Positions 1 through 5,582 of a DNA stretch of 5,989 bases are shown here, piece after piece. The stretch covers positions 1 to 5,989 of the forward strand of contig JADLCG010000252.1 in the NCBI GenBank assembly GCA_020847355.1, read 5' to 3'. This stretch comes from Anaerolineales bacterium (lineage in GTDB: Bacteria; Chloroflexota; Anaerolineae; Anaerolineales; Villigracilaceae). Below the pieces are notes generated by a model. That model was not told the origin of the DNA. It saw only the letters and a program-made list of their open reading frames with translations, and did no database searches. The translations under genes were made by a program, and so were the position numbers. How positions within the stretch are numbered: position 1 is the stretch's first letter; each line of letters starts with the position of its first letter.

Positions 1-7
1 AAGTGAG

Positions 8-13
8 TATAAT
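8..13 (+). promoter_or_regulatory. Possible plus-strand -10 box
   Basis: A perfect TATAAT lies at 8-13, and transcription would begin near 19-21, just before the hairpin and GC-rich structured element that follow. The matching -35 would fall outside the window, so only half of a promoter can be seen. The neighbouring genes all run the other way, so this box would only serve the short structured element. A chance match in AT-rich sequence is possible. Confidence 0.3.
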
Positions 14-19
14 ACAAGC

Positions 20-118
20 ATAAAAGCCAAAAGGCTTCTCCCACCCTGTGAAAGGTCGCCAACTGAGGCGGCCCCGCCCCGTCTGGAAGTGATGACGACA
101 AGGCTAGCAGGGTGGGTT
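20..118 (+). ncRNA. Candidate small structured RNA, class not recognised
   Basis: This non-coding stretch has nested complementarity. A perfect 9-bp outer stem pairs CCCACCCTG (40-48) with CAGGGTGGG (108-116). Inside it, GGTCGCC (54-60) pairs with GGCGGCC (67-73) around a 6-base loop, and CGTC (80-83) pairs with GACG (94-97) around a 10-base loop. The result is a three-way-junction shape. A 5-bp hairpin with an AAAA loop precedes it (24-37). The plus strand is favoured: the 54-73 hairpin has a U-G wobble on plus but a C-A mismatch on minus, and a TATAAT lies at 8-13. It ends 6-7 bases short of the stop codon of the convergent DUF3800 gene. I compared it from memory with RNase P RNA, small SRP RNA, tmRNA and common riboswitch consensus motifs and saw no match. 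It could instead be a 3'-UTR structure of the minus-strand operon or the end of a mobile element. Confidence 0.33.
22..38 (-). terminator. Possible intrinsic terminator after the DUF3800 gene
   Basis: Read on the minus strand, this is the hairpin AAGCC-TTTT-GGCTT, which a G-U and an A-U pair can extend, followed by TTTTATG. It lies about 85 bases past the DUF3800 stop codon, beyond the GC-rich inverted repeat, and could end the long minus-strand transcription unit. The stem is short and the U run is modest, so this is a moderate call. Confidence 0.4.
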
Positions 119-122
119 GTAT

Positions 123-743
123 TTAACTCTGATACTCTACTATATTAACAATTTTCTTTTCAATCAAGTCAAACGACTCAGAATCATGCTGAGCATCACG
201 ACGAAATACTGCCCCAGCCACTAGATCAGCAACTTGAATCAAGGGTTCACTTTTAGAACGCTTAGTTAGTACGCGACTAAAATGACGCGGAATATTTCTT
301 CTCTTCATATAACGACGAAATTGCAAGGGTAATTCTGGCTCGCCGCCAAACTCATCTAATATCAGAGTTGCCTTTTCGCGTTTTTCAGGCGGGATAGATT
401 GAAGTAACTCCGTAATACAAAAAAGGTAAAAATCCAACCTTCTCATAATTGTAAAGGGAATAGATAAATGAGTTTTATCTACTATTAATGCCCATGCTTC
501 AAAATCTGATTTTTGGAGAACTTGAAAAACTCGTTTTCTTAAAGAATCTGATGCGATACTATTAAAACTAAATTCATATGAGGCGGGTAACGTAAATTCT
601 CTCATGACATTCCCCAAAGCATCACGCAAACCTTCAGGATTGGCAGTTGCAATCACCGCCATAACAAAATAGCGAGACGCTCCTTTACCAAAATTAAAAC
701 TTACATCACCCGATTCGTCGCCTGCAAATGTAATTGTCAGCAT
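123..743 (-). CDS. DUF3800 family protein
   Basis: The 206-residue product has the hallmarks of DUF3800. These are an N-terminal hydrophobic strand ending in DESG (D9, E10), a YEFSFN segment with E57, an LILDEFG strand (D130, E131), and a C-terminal IQVADLVAGAV helix (Q170, D173). Spaced acidic residues on strands suggest an RNase H-like metal-binding fold. That is an inference, and the family's biochemical role is not settled; members often occur near mobile or defence genes. I chose the ATG at 743 because DESG proteins usually start a few residues before this strand and because GCGGAAAA precedes it. A longer frame opens only with a TTG at 818, which would overlap the preceding gene. The gene begins 10 bases after the upstream glycosyltransferase stops, so it is probably co-transcribed. 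Its base composition (16/60 G+C at 421-480 and 19/60 at 541-600) is much lower than that of the glycosyltransferases, which suggests transfer. No signal peptide or membrane segment is seen. Confidence 0.85.
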   Translation of the reverse strand: MLTITFAGDESGDVSFNFGKGASRYFVMAVIATANPEGLRDALGNVMREFTLPASYEFSFNSIASDSLRKRVFQVLQKSDFEAWALIVDKTHLSIPFTIMRRLDFYLFCITELLQSIPPEKREKATLILDEFGGEPELPLQFRRYMKRRNIPRHFSRVLTKRSKSEPLIQVADLVAGAVFRRDAQHDSESFDLIEKKIVNIVEYQS

Positions 744-753
744 AAATTTTCCG

Positions 754-1710
754 CTACAAATAATACCAACCAAAAATCTTGTTATACACCGCCAACAAAA
801 CCTTCTTGAGTGGCGCAAATTCCAACAATCGGCGCTTCAACCCTTTATCTTTTATCCTTCTTCCTTTATCCTTCCCTAACAACTCCCCGCGCAAATACCC
901 CATCGTATTGGACATATTCATCGCCAGCGGATCGGAGACCATCAGCCGCAGTAATCCTGCATCATTCATGCGTTTATCCAACTGGCGGACTTGTCCCATC
1001 GGCTTGTCCATCTCAAAGGGTAGAAATTGCTGAAGCGTGGATTTATACGCCGTGAATTGCCAATGACTCGCGCCAGCCATTGCCGTCACGTTTTTATATT
1101 GAATGCGCCAATCTTTCGTTTCGGCGTAGACCTTTTTGTTTTCTTCCTCGGTCTGCCCAAGCGATAAATTAAATTCCAAAAAGGTATTCCATTCAATAAA
1201 TTGACCTTCATCCAATTGCGCGCTAGCTTTCGCCCATTTCAATGTTGACTCATAAAATTCAGGCGGGGTTCTAAACGGACGCGCAGTGACCATGCCCACG
1301 TTTGGAAAGGTTTCTAAAATTTCAACCGAGCGCCAAAGCCAATTTGGATAAAACAAAACGTCTGCGTCAGTGTACGCAACGATCTCGCCAGGCGCGCCTG
1401 CCAGCATTACATTCCATGCGCCGCCTTTGCCCATATTTTTTTCAGAGAGAATCAAATATTGAATGCGCCCCGCCTCTTTTTCTTGCACAAGGAAATTCCG
1501 CGCTTCTTCACACGAGCCGTTATCAAAAATCATCAAGTCAAACGGCAAGCCCGCATCTTTACGCATGGATTCCAAACTGACCTTCAATACATCCAACGTT
1601 TCGGCATAGAAACCGCTTAAGAATGGGATGTAATTTAACAACGCAACAGTCACGCGCTGTGGGCGGACGACTTCTTTCACAGATTTTGCAGGGTTTTGAC
1701 CTTTTCGCAT
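754..1710 (-). CDS. GT-A family glycosyltransferase (GT2-like)
   Basis: The 318-residue protein has an inverting GT2-like layout. A first beta strand (residues 20-26, VTVALLNY) is followed by a DNGS nucleotide-contact motif (63-66). Next come an NMGKGGAWN segment (92-100) typical of the region before the metal site, and a DAD metal-binding motif (115-117) within AYTDADVLFYPNWL. It probably transfers a sugar from a nucleotide-sugar donor in the cytoplasm; donor and acceptor cannot be read from the sequence. The C-terminal 25 residues are basic then hydrophobic and aromatic (KKVLLAVYNKIFGWYYL), suggesting peripheral membrane contact. Residues 279-290 (GKDKGRRIKDKG) are encoded by a 7-base tandem repeat and look like an insertion. 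The ATG at 1710 has no good Shine-Dalgarno sequence, since its upstream region is another heptamer array. A GTG at codon 11 is a less likely start. It lies 50 bases after the other glycosyltransferase and 10 bases before DUF3800. Confidence 0.88.
   Translation of the reverse strand: MRKGQNPAKSVKEVVRPQRVTVALLNYIPFLSGFYAETLDVLKVSLESMRKDAGLPFDLMIFDNGSCEEARNFLVQEKEAGRIQYLILSEKNMGKGGAWNVMLAGAPGEIVAYTDADVLFYPNWLWRSVEILETFPNVGMVTARPFRTPPEFYESTLKWAKASAQLDEGQFIEWNTFLEFNLSLGQTEEENKKVYAETKDWRIQYKNVTAMAGASHWQFTAYKSTLQQFLPFEMDKPMGQVRQLDKRMNDAGLLRLMVSDPLAMNMSNTMGYLRGELLGKDKGRRIKDKGLKRRLLEFAPLKKVLLAVYNKIFGWYYL
842..876. repeat. 7-base tandem array inside glycosyltransferase gene
   Basis: Five consecutive heptamers fill these 35 bases on the plus strand. 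The consensus is CCTTTAT; units 1 and 4 (842-848 and 863-869) are exact and the other three differ by one to three bases. The array lies in frame in the 754-1710 gene, giving the Lys/Arg/Gly/Asp-rich residues 279-290. Because 7 is not a multiple of 3, successive units are read in different frames. Confidence 0.75.
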
Positions 1711-1712
1711 AA

Positions 1713-1773
1713 GGTATCAGGTTCCAAGTTTCAGGTATCAGGTTTTAGTCGAATATCGAATTATCCAATTATC
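1713..1773. repeat. 7-base tandem array between the two glycosyltransferase genes
   Basis: Bases 1713-1747 are five heptamers of the type GGTATCA/GGTTTCA; units 1 and 4 (1713-1719, 1734-1740) are identical. It is followed by a less regular stretch, 1749-1773, with TCGAATA then TCGAATT and two copies of AATTATC eight bases apart, which runs into the end of the 1761-2666 gene. The array occupies nearly all of the intergenic space and sits two bases upstream of the ATG at 1710, where a ribosome-binding site would be expected. Confidence 0.75.
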
Positions 1774-2666
1774 TTTTTGAATCGTTTTTTCCATCTCTTC
1801 GGTCTGACGACGTTTTCAATCATTGTTTCAGGCAAGAAAAAAAATATAGTACGCAAGACCAATTCAAATTTACGCGTGAAGCGCAGGGAGGTCAACTTCG
1901 GGCGGGCGAGTTTATCATTTATCAATTGATGCGTCGAATCTAAAATCGAATAGCGTACATTCGCCTGCCCGCCCGCCAAACGAATATTCACGTTCGTATC
2001 CGGGTGATCGTAATGCGGCTTGCCGTTTGGCAAATGCGAGTAATCATGGTTTTGATGCACGATCATCAGCGCAGGCGTGCAATCAATCACCGCCCAATTT
2101 TCTTTGCGCGCTTTGTAAATCATCCAATTATCCCAACCCGCTCTGCCGATTGTAAAATTTGGAATGTCTTGATAACAACTTTTTGGGAAGAGGAAAAAAT
2201 CGCTTCCGGCGGGACGGTGAAGCCGGTTCTGTTTTCTGACAGATTCTCTCAGCCCAGACTCCCACCCCGCGGCGAAATCCAGCGGCGACGTGATGTCATA
2301 ATCCCAGCGTTGACTCAACAACACGAACTCGTCACGCAACATGCGTGACCTACGGGCGGCTTCAACGAAATCACTCATCAAAATCATATCCGCATTGACA
2401 ATGCACAGCAGTTCGCTCGTTGTGTTTGCTCGCGCAATCGCAAACATAGATGAAATCAACGGCGTGCCATTTTCATTCATCTGCACGTCAGGAAAATGTT
2501 TGAGATTAAATTCTTTGGCAATTTCAGCGATGCCCGCTTCATCGCCCAGCAAAATGATCTCTACATCTTCAAGCAGTGTCCAAGACTTAAGCGCATTGCG
2601 TTGAATCATAGCAATGTGCGGATTGGTAAAAGGTTTAGGGGCGGTGAAGAAAGTGATTAAGGGCAT
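1761..2666 (-). CDS. Glycosyltransferase-like protein (GT-A fold)
   Basis: The 301-residue protein starts with a strand and a PKPF turn (MPLITFFTAPKPFTNPH), as in GT-A nucleotide-sugar transferases. It has a LLGDEAG segment (39-45) and an NADM motif (91-94) after a hydrophobic strand (ELLCIVNADMIL). NADM is likely the DXD-equivalent, with Asn in the first position. Further on are GRAGWDNWMI (174-183) and MIVHQNHDYSHL (201-212). The conserved-looking His and Asp residues there would suit the acceptor or metal side of the active site. I could not assign a CAZy family. The C-terminus is very basic (RWKKRFKKIIG), consistent with membrane-surface attachment. The start ATG at 2666 is 12 bases after the cytidylyltransferase stop codon and has no evident Shine-Dalgarno sequence; the gap is AT-rich heptamer repeat. 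It is most likely translated from the same message as its neighbours. Membership of the glycan locus is clearer than the exact reaction. Confidence 0.8.
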   Translation of the reverse strand: MPLITFFTAPKPFTNPHIAMIQRNALKSWTLLEDVEIILLGDEAGIAEIAKEFNLKHFPDVQMNENGTPLISSMFAIARANTTSELLCIVNADMILMSDFVEAARRSRMLRDEFVLLSQRWDYDITSPLDFAAGWESGLRESVRKQNRLHRPAGSDFFLFPKSCYQDIPNFTIGRAGWDNWMIYKARKENWAVIDCTPALMIVHQNHDYSHLPNGKPHYDHPDTNVNIRLAGGQANVRYSILDSTHQLINDKLARPKLTSLRFTRKFELVLRTIFFFLPETMIENVVRPKRWKKRFKKIIG

Positions 2667-2667
2667 A

Positions 2668-2688
2668 GTAATTGGTAATTAATAACTG
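2668..2688. repeat. Short 7-base repeat over the stop codon junction
   Basis: Three heptamers (GTAATTG, GTAATTA and a diverged third) span the last codons and stop of the cytidylyltransferase gene and the leader of the downstream glycosyltransferase. With only three AT-rich units this array would be weak alone. It is listed because it has the same period and junction position as the array at 1713-1747. Confidence 0.5.
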
Positions 2689-3491
2689 GCGCGTTTATCT
2701 ATATCTTTCAAAGTTTTATGTTGCACATTCGCGTTGATTTTTGCTAACTCGGGGTTATCATGCACCAAGTCTAATACTTCTTTCCATGTAAAGTCATCGC
2801 GCCCGTCGAAGCTTTTATAGACTGCGCGCATGAATTCTAAATCCTCAGGCGTATCTACCGTCCAGCGATAATCGCCGAAATTAGTTGCATGATTCAGCAA
2901 AGCAATCTTGAATCCGCGCGGCGCTTCGCCAACTGACAACTGTCTACTGACATCTGACAACTGCGCTCCCTCATAAAAATACGGCATAACGTGTTCGCGT
3001 TGTTGCGGCTCTTTGGCTTCTTTCCACGCTTTTCTCAACGCCTTGAACGTGCAGGCTTCTACATCCAAACCAATTGGATAGGTTCTTTGAGTGGGCGGCG
3101 GCAGGCGGTTGCAGACAAAGTCATATTCGTCTTCAAGCAAAGTATTGACCACATCATTAATTAATTCAGGGTCAATTACGGGGCAATCGGCTGTGATTCT
3201 CACAACAACATCGGCTTTGGCTTGGAGCGCCGTTTGATAATAACGATCCAGCACATCATACAAACTGCCGCGAGTGTAGGGAATGCCTGAAAAATCACAG
3301 TACTCAGCTACGGGGTCGTCAGAAGCGTCGGTCGTCGTCGCAAAAATAATTTGATTGAGTGTCTGCGCCCGCGAAGCGCGCAGACACACGCGGCTCAACA
3401 TCGGCTGACCGGCAATATCCGCCAGAATTTTTCCCGGCAAACGCGAAGAGGACATGCGCCCTTGAATGATGGCAACGATTTTTTTGGTCAT
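2679..3491 (-). CDS. SpsF-type cytidylyltransferase (COG1861-like)
   Basis: The 270-residue protein belongs to the CTP-transferase family that includes SpsF and is related to CMP-acylneuraminate and CMP-Kdo synthetases. Visible motifs are the N-terminal nucleotide-binding loop IIQGRMSSSRLPGK (8-21), ATTTD (51-55), RITADCPVIDP (98-108, with the metal-ligand Asp), GLDVE (141-145), REHVMPYFYE (165-174) and RWTVDTPEDLEF (209-220). It should activate a sugar acid or amino sugar as its CMP derivative in the cytoplasm. The sugar is unknown. Between REHVMPYFYE and RWTVDTPEDL, homologues usually have a short link; here residues 175-193 look inserted, and 177-187 of these come from a 7-base DNA repeat. 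The ATG at 3491 directly precedes the expected first strand. No Shine-Dalgarno sequence is visible. The gene follows the aminopeptidase-like gene across a 119-base gap filled by an inverted repeat. The name spsF is not assigned because orthology cannot be shown here. Confidence 0.88.
   Translation of the reverse strand: MTKKIVAIIQGRMSSSRLPGKILADIAGQPMLSRVCLRASRAQTLNQIIFATTTDASDDPVAEYCDFSGIPYTRGSLYDVLDRYYQTALQAKADVVVRITADCPVIDPELINDVVNTLLEDEYDFVCNRLPPPTQRTYPIGLDVEACTFKALRKAWKEAKEPQQREHVMPYFYEGAQLSDVSRQLSVGEAPRGFKIALLNHATNFGDYRWTVDTPEDLEFMRAVYKSFDGRDDFTWKEVLDLVHDNPELAKINANVQHKTLKDIDKRASY
2932..2963. repeat. 7-base tandem array inside cytidylyltransferase gene
   Basis: About 4.6 heptamers with consensus ACTGACA lie here on the plus strand. 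Units begin at 2932, 2939, 2946, 2953 and 2960; those at 2932 and 2946 are exact. The array is in frame in the 2679-3491 gene, encoding residues 177-187 (QLSDVSRQLSV on the minus strand), in a region where family members normally have no such segment. Confidence 0.75.
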
Positions 3492-3502
3492 AGAGTAAGA
3501 AA

Positions 3503-3611
3503 TTTACCACAGAGAACGCAGAGTTCACAGAGATTTTTAATTCTTCCATCGGCATCTGTTTCATAAAAGCCTCTTAAATCTCAGCGGTCTTTGTGCGCTC
3601 TGTGGTGAAAT
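3503..3611. repeat. Large inverted repeat built of 9-base CACAGAG units
   Basis: The left arm, 3508-3534 on plus, is three 9-base units (CACAGAGAA and two variants). The right arm, 3578-3604, is three 9-base units of the same kind on the minus strand (CACAGAGCG, CACAAAGAC, CGCTGAGAT). Aligned arm to arm from ACCACAGAG inward, 23 of 31 positions match. The arms enclose a 43-base centre. The element fills the gap between the aminopeptidase stop and the cytidylyltransferase start. I recall CACAGAG-type intergenic repeats as common filler in several bacterial phyla. It could fold in the transcript and act as a weak processing or termination structure, but there is no U run. Short open frames across it are products of the repeat and are not genes. 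Confidence 0.75.
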
Positions 3612-4936
3612 CACTCCGCCTGCGCCTCAGACGGAATCGGCTGAGCGGTTACAAATCCTTTCGCGCGGAATTTTTCAACATATTCACGGACGATTTCATA
3701 ATCCAACCCAACTTGTTCGGCAATATCAAAGAGCGAGTGCTCGCCTTCAAAGCGCATCATAATTTTTTCAATCGCGCGATTCAAAGCCCAGTTATCGCGC
3801 CAATCCACCCAGAGACCATTACCGCTGAGAAAGACGGGTCCGCGGAAGGTGCGTTTGGGAATGTAGTTGCTGGCGTAAATGCGGATGATCTGCTCGGCGG
3901 TTTGCGCCGCGCCAACTAACATATCCTCATGGATGATGTCGAGATTATCGTCGGTGGTGTGATATTCGTCATAGGGCCAGCGATTGATGGAAATACACGG
4001 CACATTGACGCCGGGTCCATTGATCACGCGCTCGTCATTCGCGGGAGCCGCCGCAAAATCACGTTCATCATGCGCCGATTTACCGACAATGCGATTCGTA
4101 ATGCGATCTAGCAAATGCGTATGTTGGCGCGTGTGATGCCAAGCAATTTTATTTTTATTGCCCGTCATCTCCATGAAGATACCGCCGCGCAAATTTTGAA
4201 TCAGATGTTCATTGTGCGAAAGATAAACGATCGTGCCGATCGTTTCTGCCCCAAACCAAAAGCGGACGCTCATTGAGCCGCGCGGTAAAGGGTTTTTCGC
4301 AAGCCGATTCGCCAACTCAATCGCGCTGACTACGCCTGCGCCGTCGTCATTGGCTTGCATAGGATGACAAGTATGCGCCTGCACGATAATTTCGCCCGCT
4401 TCGGGATTCGGTCCACCTTCAGGATGAACAACCGCCGTCGCCATTTTGAAGCCTTGTTTCGGGTCGGTAATAAATTCAGATTTGATCACAGCTCGATATT
4501 TTTTATCTCGCGGAAGTTTATCGAAAAGATTCTTCGGCAAGCAGAAGCCCCAATCGCGTTCGTAATACTTGAACACCCACGGAATCGTATGCGGGCGTTT
4601 TTCGTTGAAATACAAATGCGGTTGCAGTTCTTCAAAAGACAGCTTTTGATCAATCGGCAGGGAATATGAAACGAGATGAAGCGGATTGTTTTTGAAATCC
4701 ACAACCCGTTCGCCGCCTTCGATCTCTAAATACGCTTCGTGGACAACGTAACGTTCAGGCACTTTCCATGTCCAAGCCGGTTCGAGCGGGGTGTACGTCT
4801 CGATTGTGTAATTGGAAGAATCGGGCATGTACGCGCCGACGATTTCCAAGGTTTTATCATGGTCATCGGAAGCGAGCGTGCGATGAAGCGGAAAAAATTC
4901 CGCAAGGATGGATTTGAGGGATGTATAGGGTTTCAT
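3611..4936 (-). CDS. DUF4910/DUF2172 aminopeptidase-like protein with winged helix
   Basis: The 441-residue product matches the COG4310-type family linked to polysaccharide loci. It has an N-terminal helical part (1-50), then the DUF2172-like inserted domain (about 60-110; VPERYVVHEAYLEI, NNPLHLVSYSLP). An M28-like zinc hydrolase core follows, with AHTCHP (His188), NDDGAG (Asp197/198), ETIG (Glu231), MEMTG (Glu256) and DEYHTTDD (His346). A C-terminal winged-helix segment (about 385-432) ends the protein. All expected zinc and catalytic positions seem present, so it is probably an active amide or peptide hydrolase or deacylase; the substrate is unknown. There is no signal peptide, so it should be cytoplasmic. 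By context it may act on an N-acylated sugar intermediate, which is inference. The ATG at 4936 fits the family start, with a weak GAG upstream. It begins 18 bases past the terminator of the toxin-antitoxin pair, so it may need its own promoter, which I could not define. Confidence 0.85.
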   Translation of the reverse strand: MKPYTSLKSILAEFFPLHRTLASDDHDKTLEIVGAYMPDSSNYTIETYTPLEPAWTWKVPERYVVHEAYLEIEGGERVVDFKNNPLHLVSYSLPIDQKLSFEELQPHLYFNEKRPHTIPWVFKYYERDWGFCLPKNLFDKLPRDKKYRAVIKSEFITDPKQGFKMATAVVHPEGGPNPEAGEIIVQAHTCHPMQANDDGAGVVSAIELANRLAKNPLPRGSMSVRFWFGAETIGTIVYLSHNEHLIQNLRGGIFMEMTGNKNKIAWHHTRQHTHLLDRITNRIVGKSAHDERDFAAAPANDERVINGPGVNVPCISINRWPYDEYHTTDDNLDIIHEDMLVGAAQTAEQIIRIYASNYIPKRTFRGPVFLSGNGLWVDWRDNWALNRAIEKIMMRFEGEHSLFDIAEQVGLDYEIVREYVEKFRAKGFVTAQPIPSEAQAE

Positions 4937-4954
4937 GTTTTTTTCTCAACAAAT

Positions 4955-4982
4955 ATAAAAACCCGTCTCAATTTGAAACGGG
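4955..4982 (-). terminator. Intrinsic terminator of the toxin-antitoxin operon
   Basis: On the minus strand CCCGTTTCA (4982-4974) pairs with TGAGACGGG (4970-4962), including one G-U pair, around a 3-base loop. TTTTTATATTT follows. The hairpin begins 11 bases after the toxin stop codon. On the plus strand the same sequence has a C-A mismatch, so it works best for minus-strand transcripts. It separates the toxin-antitoxin pair from the aminopeptidase-like gene. Confidence 0.8.
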
Positions 4983-4993
4983 ATTTTCAATGT

Positions 4994-5350
4994 TTACTCT
5001 GTCTTCCTAATGCGATGTCGTCCTTTTTCTACCACGATGAATGATTTAGCTAATTCTTCTTCGCTATATGTTTCAATTACTTTTTTCAATTCTGCATGAA
5101 TTTCATTCATAGTAGAAGGTAAAATCCTCAAATAAATTACGCCGCTTCCCATGCCAACGATAAACACCAAATTTCCATAATCTCTATCTCGAGTAACAAA
5201 AATTCTTTTTTGGCTATGAGCCACTTTGAGCAACTCTGTATCTTCAGCACGAGATAAATTTAATTCCGAGGCAGTTACTACATCATATCCTTGTTCTCGT
5301 AAAAACTGTTCTGTCAGGGCATATACATCTTGGTCAAGCAAAAATTTCAT
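4994..5350 (-). CDS. DUF5615 PIN-like toxin (predicted ribonuclease)
   Basis: The 118-residue protein has the layout of DUF5615/Mut7-C PIN-like nucleases. It starts with an N-terminal strand carrying LLDQDV (Asp6, Asp8), followed by EQGYDVVTASEL and AEDTELLKVA (Asp37), then the TRDRDYG motif (Asp55, Asp57) after a hydrophobic strand. These acidic residues would bind a metal for RNA cleavage. The full length is typical for the family and no key residue is missing. Its ATG overlaps the antitoxin stop by four bases (ATGA, 5347-5350), indicating translational coupling, with GGTGA just upstream. Such pairs are type II toxin-antitoxin modules in which the partner blocks nuclease activity; the actual target RNA is unknown. 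The gene is AT-rich relative to the glycan genes and ends just before an intrinsic terminator, so the pair forms a self-contained cassette. Confidence 0.87.
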   Translation of the reverse strand: MKFLLDQDVYALTEQFLREQGYDVVTASELNLSRAEDTELLKVAHSQKRIFVTRDRDYGNLVFIVGMGSGVIYLRILPSTMNEIHAELKKVIETYSEEELAKSFIVVEKGRHRIRKTE

Positions 5351-5577
5351 GCCGTCACCGAAGAAATATGAATATCTTCAGAGGCCACCAAGGCAATCAC
5401 ATACTGCATACAAGCTTGAACATCTTCTATTTTCAAAGCCGGGTAATAATCTCTAACAATCTGCTCAAAAGATAAGCCTTCATTAATCAGTTCAAGCACA
5501 TTTTGCACAGTAATCCGCGTGCCTTTAATAATAGGTTTACCAAAATGAATTTGTGGATTAACAACAATTCTATCCAT
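5347..5577 (-). CDS. DUF433 antitoxin
   Basis: The 76-residue protein matches DUF433 along its whole length. It has the IHFGKPIIKGTRITV segment (10-24), then VLELINEGLSFEQIVRDYYPAL (27-48) and EDVQACMQYVIAL (51-63). The middle helices form a small helix-turn-helix-like unit that probably binds the operator, and the C-terminal tail (64-76) would contact the toxin. It precedes the toxin and overlaps it by four bases, the usual order for DUF433/DUF5615 modules. The ATG at 5577 has a good ribosome-binding site, AAGAGG, six bases upstream. Autoregulation is likely by analogy with type II antitoxins. The gene is low in G+C (17/60 at 5521-5580). Confidence 0.88.
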   Translation of the reverse strand: MDRIVVNPQIHFGKPIIKGTRITVQNVLELINEGLSFEQIVRDYYPALKIEDVQACMQYVIALVASEDIHISSVTA

Positions 5578-5582
5578 AAGTC

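Noticed and set aside
40..116. A small insertion sequence or MITE bounded by the 9-base inverted repeat.
   Set aside because: No target-site duplication is visible on either side (GGCTTCT versus TTGTATT), so a pure transposon-end explanation is not supported. The structure is described as a candidate RNA instead.
744..818. An N-terminal extension of the DUF3800 gene starting at 818.
   Set aside because: It would begin with TTG, add 25 residues unlike the family, and overlap the end of the glycosyltransferase. The ATG at 743 fits the DESG start and has a GGA-containing leader.
1696..1929. A plus-strand frame crossing the gap between the glycosyltransferases.
   Set aside because: It runs over the heptamer array and is antisense to the end of the 1761-2666 gene, with no protein-like motifs.
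842..2963. A CRISPR array.
   Set aside because: Units are 7 bases, contiguous, degenerate and different at each site, with no spacers and no cas genes.
3319..3564. An 81-residue minus-strand frame spanning the start of the cytidylyltransferase gene and the gap.
   Set aside because: Its first third is a reading of the CACAGAG-type repeat and the rest is the cytidylyltransferase in another frame. It has no recognisable domain.
3593..4669. Several plus-strand open frames (for example 3593-3919 and 4355-4669).
   Set aside because: They lie opposite the aminopeptidase-like gene, whose frame carries clear family motifs. They are antisense shadows.
4937..4957. A promoter for the aminopeptidase-like gene using TATATT at 4957-4952.
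   Set aside because: This hexamer is part of the terminator tail and no -35-like hexamer lies at suitable spacing, so I do not list it as a feature.
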